Source of the DNA: Holacanthus passer
Taxonomy: Eukaryota > Chordata > Actinopteri > Pomacanthidae
DNA length: 64,000 nt
Assembly: GCA_025331565.1 (NCBI GenBank)
Contig: JAFREQ010000061.1
Location: forward strand, 2,385,501 to 2,449,500
Direction: 5' to 3'
How positions within the stretch are numbered: position 1 is the stretch's first letter; the number at the start of each line of letters is the position of its first letter. This document shows positions 59,539 to 64,000 of the stretch, piece by piece. The position numbers and the translations under genes are program-made. The notes below the pieces were generated by a model. That model was not told where the DNA came from. It was given only the letters and a program-made list of their open reading frames with translations, and searched no databases.

Positions 59539-61455
59539 CAGAGTTGCTCTCTGCAGATAGGACCCTGTGACTCTGAGATATGCACAGGCTCATTAATTAG
59601 AAGCTCTCATTATCCCCCCTCAGGCTCCAGACACTTAATCAACACCAAGCTCCAAGTAAGACACACGCATGCATGTACTTACACACACACGCACACACAC
59701 CCTCGTGCACGCCCGTCTCACATGGTCCACAGCAGGCTAAATTCTGACACAACATCATCCAAGAATAAAGCTCTGTGAAAGAGGTGAATGAATGAATGCT
59801 GATGAGGGTTATTTGTTTTCAGTGATGTGCGGCACAACAGAGTGGGTGGGTGTCACTGCTGTTTAACACTTTTACTATTATAATGTTGTTAAGCATTTCA
59901 AAACAGATTCATCCGTCTGCCATGTCGTACTGGGGAAGCAATTTGTCAAACACTAAATCATATTCTTATGTTATTCTGTGCTGAAAATATAATAAATTAG
60001 TTTTCAAGGCCTCTGCTTTATGAAGAATAAATAATAAATAAGAGTATAAACTATGATATTTGTTCCTCTGTGTATTGCGTGTGTGCATAATCTCACAGGT
60101 GCTTGCAGATCACCGTGTACACGCGTCTGTGCACGTGACATTAGGGCACATATCTCTCTGCTCTCACTGTGGAATTTATAGCCTTGAAACTCCAGCCCTT
60201 GTAATTAAAAGGCCGCTGTTTATTCAAACGAGGGGACAGATAGCGCGCAGAGACACTCCAGTGTCGTGACTTAAGAGCCAGAGTCTGTGTGAAAATAAAT
60301 TACCCTCAGACATTCAGGAGAGCTTTTGGAGTGTTGCTCCTCTGTGGGGCTTTTCAAAAACCTTTCTGACAGTTTTCATTTTTTCAGGCCGACTCTGTTA
60401 CTATCATGTGGGTGATGCACTTTTTACATCATGCGGACTAATAAACAGGCACGTCGACAGGCACACGCAGGCAAATGTTCAGCTGTGTACAAACCTGCAT
60501 TAGCCCACATCAGATAGGATGGTTTCATGAAGACTGATTTCAGTTTGACATGAAACCTTCCTGGTTCCATGTAGCTGTCAAACTTTTGACTCTCTTAAGT
60601 GGATTTGCTATGTGCAGACAAATTGACTCTTGAAACTGAAAATGTGGCAGACTGAGCTGCGAGTTCGAGCTGCAAACCTCAGTTCAGTCCAGCAGAAAAT
60701 GTGTGCCTTGTTAAAAAACAGTCACAAGGACATTTTGGTAGAAATAATTCCTAATGGGTTCTTGGTAGCTCTAAAAGCTATTTCCCTTCGCTGCTCAGTC
60801 GAGAGCATTGTTAGCAGACCGCAAAATAAGCCGTGTTTTTCTTTGTGTCAGTTGTAAGTAACAATCAGTGAATCACAGTTCTTCAGCCTGCAGCAGGGTG
60901 CTGAACTTTCTACATTTAACATGAGGCAGGCTTCATTTTCATGCAAGAGCAAAACATCTATGAGCCAGTCTAACTCATCTTTATGAAACGAGCCCCCGAT
61001 CACAACATACAGCGGAGACATTTTTGAGGGCACGATTGGAAAGAACAAGAAAAGGAAGCACAAACTTTTAAACGGCTCCAAGTTGTGGAAAATGAAAGAG
61101 GGGGTTTTGGTTTCCCTCTGAAGGCTGGAGTCTGATTTCCTGTGCGGCTCTGATTGGGAAAGCAGAGGCACGCACAGGGAGCCCGCTTCTGTATGGAGAT
61201 GCCAGATGACAGGCTTCAATACGAGCAGACTGTTGCTTAACAGCACAGTGAAGTGGACTTTGATTGATCATCAAACATGGCTTTTATGAAACAATCTCTT
61301 GTGTAAGCTAGTTTTAGATGGAGGGACTTCAGTGTGTGAGCATTAATGTAAATACAGTCTTCGTGCTGTGTGGATGGAGCACAGCAGGAGTCAGCTGGCC
61401 ATAGGAAGAAAAGCAATCTATTATCAATGAATCCAAATATAGATACTGTAATGTG

Positions 61456-61486
<31 letters not shown>
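61456..61486. repeat. (CA)n microsatellite
   Basis: A perfect CA run of about 31 bases. Confidence 0.93.
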
Positions 61487-61488
<2 letters not shown>

Positions 61489-62879
61489 ATCTTTGACTAC
61501 AAATGTGTGCTTTGATCACAGTGCTTGACCACTGAGTGTCTTTCTGTTTGGGTGCCAGCTGTGGCAGCGGAGTTAGTGTCAAGCATTTTGTTCATGTTCA
61601 TCCATGTGGATTACTGAGTGTCTCATGGACTCCCTGTGCACAGCAGGGGTTTGTCCATAAGGCCATATGTCAGCTCGCCCCCCCTCCTCCTACTTGTCTT
61701 TTGTTATCTGAGTGACCCTCGGGTGCACCGCAGACCCCATTGACCCTGAACAGACACCGGCTATTGACCAGCTCACAGCTCCATAGACTCCATTACCTAA
61801 ACCAATTTAAATCACAAGCTTATTGTTTAAACTGATTTCACCTCACTTCAGTATTGACCTTTTTTTAATTCCCCTCTTTTTTTTTTACTGTGAGAAAAGT
61901 CCTTGTGAATAAACACTGGAGTTATTGCATTAATGCTGTCACACACCCCGTGATGAATATTCTGGTTTCATGCTGCAGCAACTGGGTTCAGCACCAGTAG
62001 ATCTGTTTTGACTGTTGATAGCTGTTCTGTTTTAAAACTGTTTTCACTCTGCGACTGTGGCAGCGAGTGTGGTGAGAGGTTTCTTACCAGAATAACCATG
62101 CCCTCTGTTTTGAATTTTATTCAGCCCACTTCCACAATTAATGATAAAAAGACAGTTTTTATGCATGGGGAAGGCTGCGGATATTTTCTCGCTCTGGCCA
62201 AACAATGCAAAACAAAAATCCTCGCCCATGTTGTGCATCTGATGGCAGCGTGCTGTAAAATATTGAACAGTATACTATATGTGACAGCTGCTCTCAGACG
62301 GGGGAAACAGGGAAAGTGTCCATAAACAGGGCTCCGAAATCCTTTGTGCAAGAATTCAAGCCGCTGCTCCCACAAAAATAAGGACAGAAGAAAGGCGGAT
62401 CAAGCAGAGTGTGATGTTTGAATCTTCTTAGCTCATTAACACCAGTTTAAACTGCTGTTGAACCTGACGCATCTCCTCACCTTTCTCTATGTGTCAGACA
62501 TGTTTGCAGTGTAAGATCCTATAAGAGCTAAATATAACAGTTTGAGCAAAACTTGAAATCTTTACCGATGACATAGGAAAAAGGATCCAAGTGGAGAACT
62601 TAAAGCAAATATGTGCATTTAGTTGGTTTTATAACAGTGTTTGTGTGACTGTATTTGCACTATAGGATGTTTATTACAGGTCCTGCTGCACGGTGCAAAG
62701 CTGAAATACAATCATATGTAAAGTCTACAGGCCACTTTCACTTTGCGACCAAATTAAGGTTTTGACGCATGGACACAAATCAACAAGCCACAGTGTCTTG
62801 TACTGAGGCTGTAGACAGCAGGTTGGACTGGCACAGCAGGGTGACCAGAGACCTGGAACAGTGTCCTTGAGCAACACAC

Positions 62880-63782
62880 CGACCCCACAGCCTGCTTCCT
62901 GTCTGCGTCAGCCGCGTGCGTAAATGTAAAAGCGCACTTTTTTGGCACAGACGCGTGCGGCGGCGCTATGACCCAGCTGCCTCCTGCCTGCTCAGCCTCC
63001 AAGTGTGCAAACTGCGAGTGTGCAGGAGCGCAGGGGGAGGAAGTCATCCGAGAGCCGGAGAGTCCAGTTTGTTGCTGTTGTAGGAATCAGGATTTCCTTC
63101 CAGCTCCTCGCAGAAATTCCAGGGATTTTTTTTTTTTTTTGGCTGCGCCCCCCTCCTCCCTCTGAAAGTAGCCTCCCTGCTTGTCTGTCGGCCTGTGGTG
63201 TCTCACTGTCTCTGCAAGAATACTTCCAAAAGTGTGTTTTCTAGCCACTGGAAAAACCGGATCGGACCACTGTGATGACTGTTTCTGCGTTTTGGCACAC
63301 GTCTCGTCGTCCGAGCTTTTACGCACGATCCAAGCGCGCACGACCTCTGCTGTCGCCTCCTGCAGGGGCGAGCTGGTTTCCAAAAAGTTTAAGAATATAA
63401 TTTGTCCTCATCCACAATCCGGATCGAGGGCTCCGATCCTGCATTAGTGAGGAAGCTTCATAACGGACTCCTGCTTTGGATTTACGCACAGAACCGTTTT
63501 TCTCCAAACAGCCAGTGGACACGATGCGTCTCTGATTTTTTCCTCCACTGTGGATTTAAAGGCGGTGTGGTTTGTGTTGACTCTGCTGTCTCTCTCCCCT
63601 CTCTAAAATTGCCGCAAAGCTGAGACACACACATCATCATCATCATGCATCGCTTCTTGGAGAAAATCTGCTGCAAAATTGAGGGAAGTCGGGAGGCAGC
63701 ATGACTTGCGCTCTGGATTTCTTTCAGTCTACGTTCCCTTCTCATATAATATCTTAATGCTGTTCAATTTTGGTTTACAAAT
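62880..63782 (+). promoter_or_regulatory. Candidate promoter and 5' UTR of a start exon
   Basis: The sequence becomes GC- and CpG-richer from about 62890 (for example gcgtgcggcggcgctatg, cgatccaagcgcgcacgacc). It then reads like a fish 5' UTR up to the ATG at 63783. Two small upstream frames overlap at ATGA: 63645-63704 (MHRFLEKICCKIEGSREAA) and 63701-63757. A T-run lies at 63126-63141. The position inside or beyond the ttc28 intron suggests an alternative promoter or a new gene. No TATA box is obvious. Confidence 0.4.
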
Positions 63783-63809
63783 ATGATGAAATGGCAGCCC
63801 CGGAAGAAG
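63783..63809 (+). CDS. Candidate start exon, MMKWQPRKK
   Basis: Two adjacent ATGs begin nine codons, MMKWQPRKK, followed by a consensus donor GTGAGT at 63810. The exon ends in phase 0, the same phase as the end of the ttc28 TPR exon at 18728. It could therefore replace the N-terminus of ttc28 by splicing to the next TPR exon, or it could belong to an unrelated downstream gene. The peptide is too short and basic to identify. The choice of ATG is simply the first one in the open frame before the donor. Confidence 0.35.
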
Positions 63810-64000
63810 GTGAGTCTGTCTTATATGTATTTTCCAATGATGGTGATAAATGTCTCTGGTAGATCACAAGTTGGAGAGAGGAGGCTCTTTTCTATCCATT
63901 TACTACAATGATAGTAACCACAACAGCACTGTGCTGTAATGAACTGCAACCAAAGAATATGGATAAATAAGTTTCTTTTGCCTTTTCACTTTAATCTTTG
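63810..64000 (+). other. Intronic sequence after the candidate start exon
   Basis: AT-rich sequence to the window edge with no exon visible. Confidence 0.4.

Larger units (their letters stand above)
55757..62850 (+). other. ttc28: ttc28 giant intron, section 5
   Basis: About 7 kb with no recognised coding exon. GT/GA microsatellites lie at 57079-57172, a long GT run at 59488-59538 with a CA-rich stretch 150 bases further on, and a CA run at 61456-61486. Stretches 56060-56560 and 57440-57760 are complex and non-repetitive. Confidence 0.4.

Noticed and set aside
18729..62850. Search for the next ttc28 TPR exon inside the window
   Set aside because: No frame carries the expected continuation after NPKWPK (an aromatic/RQG-type TPR start), so the exon appears to lie beyond 64 kb.

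Overview
The window is vertebrate nuclear DNA, most likely from a spiny-rayed (percomorph-type) bony fish. Small exons have GT/AG splice sites, CA/GT microsatellites are frequent, and several degenerate interspersed repeats belong to families I recognise from teleost genomes. Nothing resembles a prokaryotic operon, CRISPR array, virus or plasmid.

Layout. (1) Positions 318-4108, plus strand: the last ten coding exons of hectd4, a giant HECT-type E3 ubiquitin ligase, ending with the catalytic cysteine and the stop codon. A long 3' UTR follows, to a poly(A) signal near 6201. (2) Positions about 7830-10600, minus strand: a complete seven-coding-exon serine/threonine dehydratase gene (sds or sdsl, 323 residues), tail-to-tail with hectd4, with a TATA-like promoter and a non-coding first exon. 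(3) Positions 10600-15300: intergenic, with at least two MITE-like repeats. (4) From about 15.3 kb to beyond the window, plus strand: the 5' part of a ttc28-like gene. The certain part is one exon, 18429-18728, carrying the first TPR motifs. A plausible first coding exon lies at 15710-15739. Everything from 18729 to at least 62.8 kb reads as one very large intron or gene desert. (5) Positions about 62.9-63.8 kb: a promoter/5' UTR-like stretch ending in a short start exon with a consensus donor, either an alternative ttc28 start or the first exon of another gene.

The large intron contains microsatellites, three copies of a non-autonomous Tc1/mariner-like element (the first is upstream, at 17.6 kb; the others at 30.7 and 42.0 kb), two copies of another teleost MITE, a decayed hAT BED-finger fragment, LINE-like fragments and a tight repeat cluster at 34.0-34.8 kb. 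It also holds AT-rich, low-repeat stretches that could be conserved non-coding elements, and a few exon-like segments with good splice signals but no recognisable protein.

The three genes do not form a pathway. Their linkage is informative: human HECTD4 and SDS lie on chromosome 12q24 and TTC28 on 22q12, while all three are on mouse chromosome 5, so the window fits an old vertebrate linkage group. I found no convincing new biological system. The best leads are the exon-like segment at 55.5 kb, the start exon at 63.8 kb and the Gly65 substitution in the dehydratase. All repeat and gene names come from recall and reading, not from database searches.
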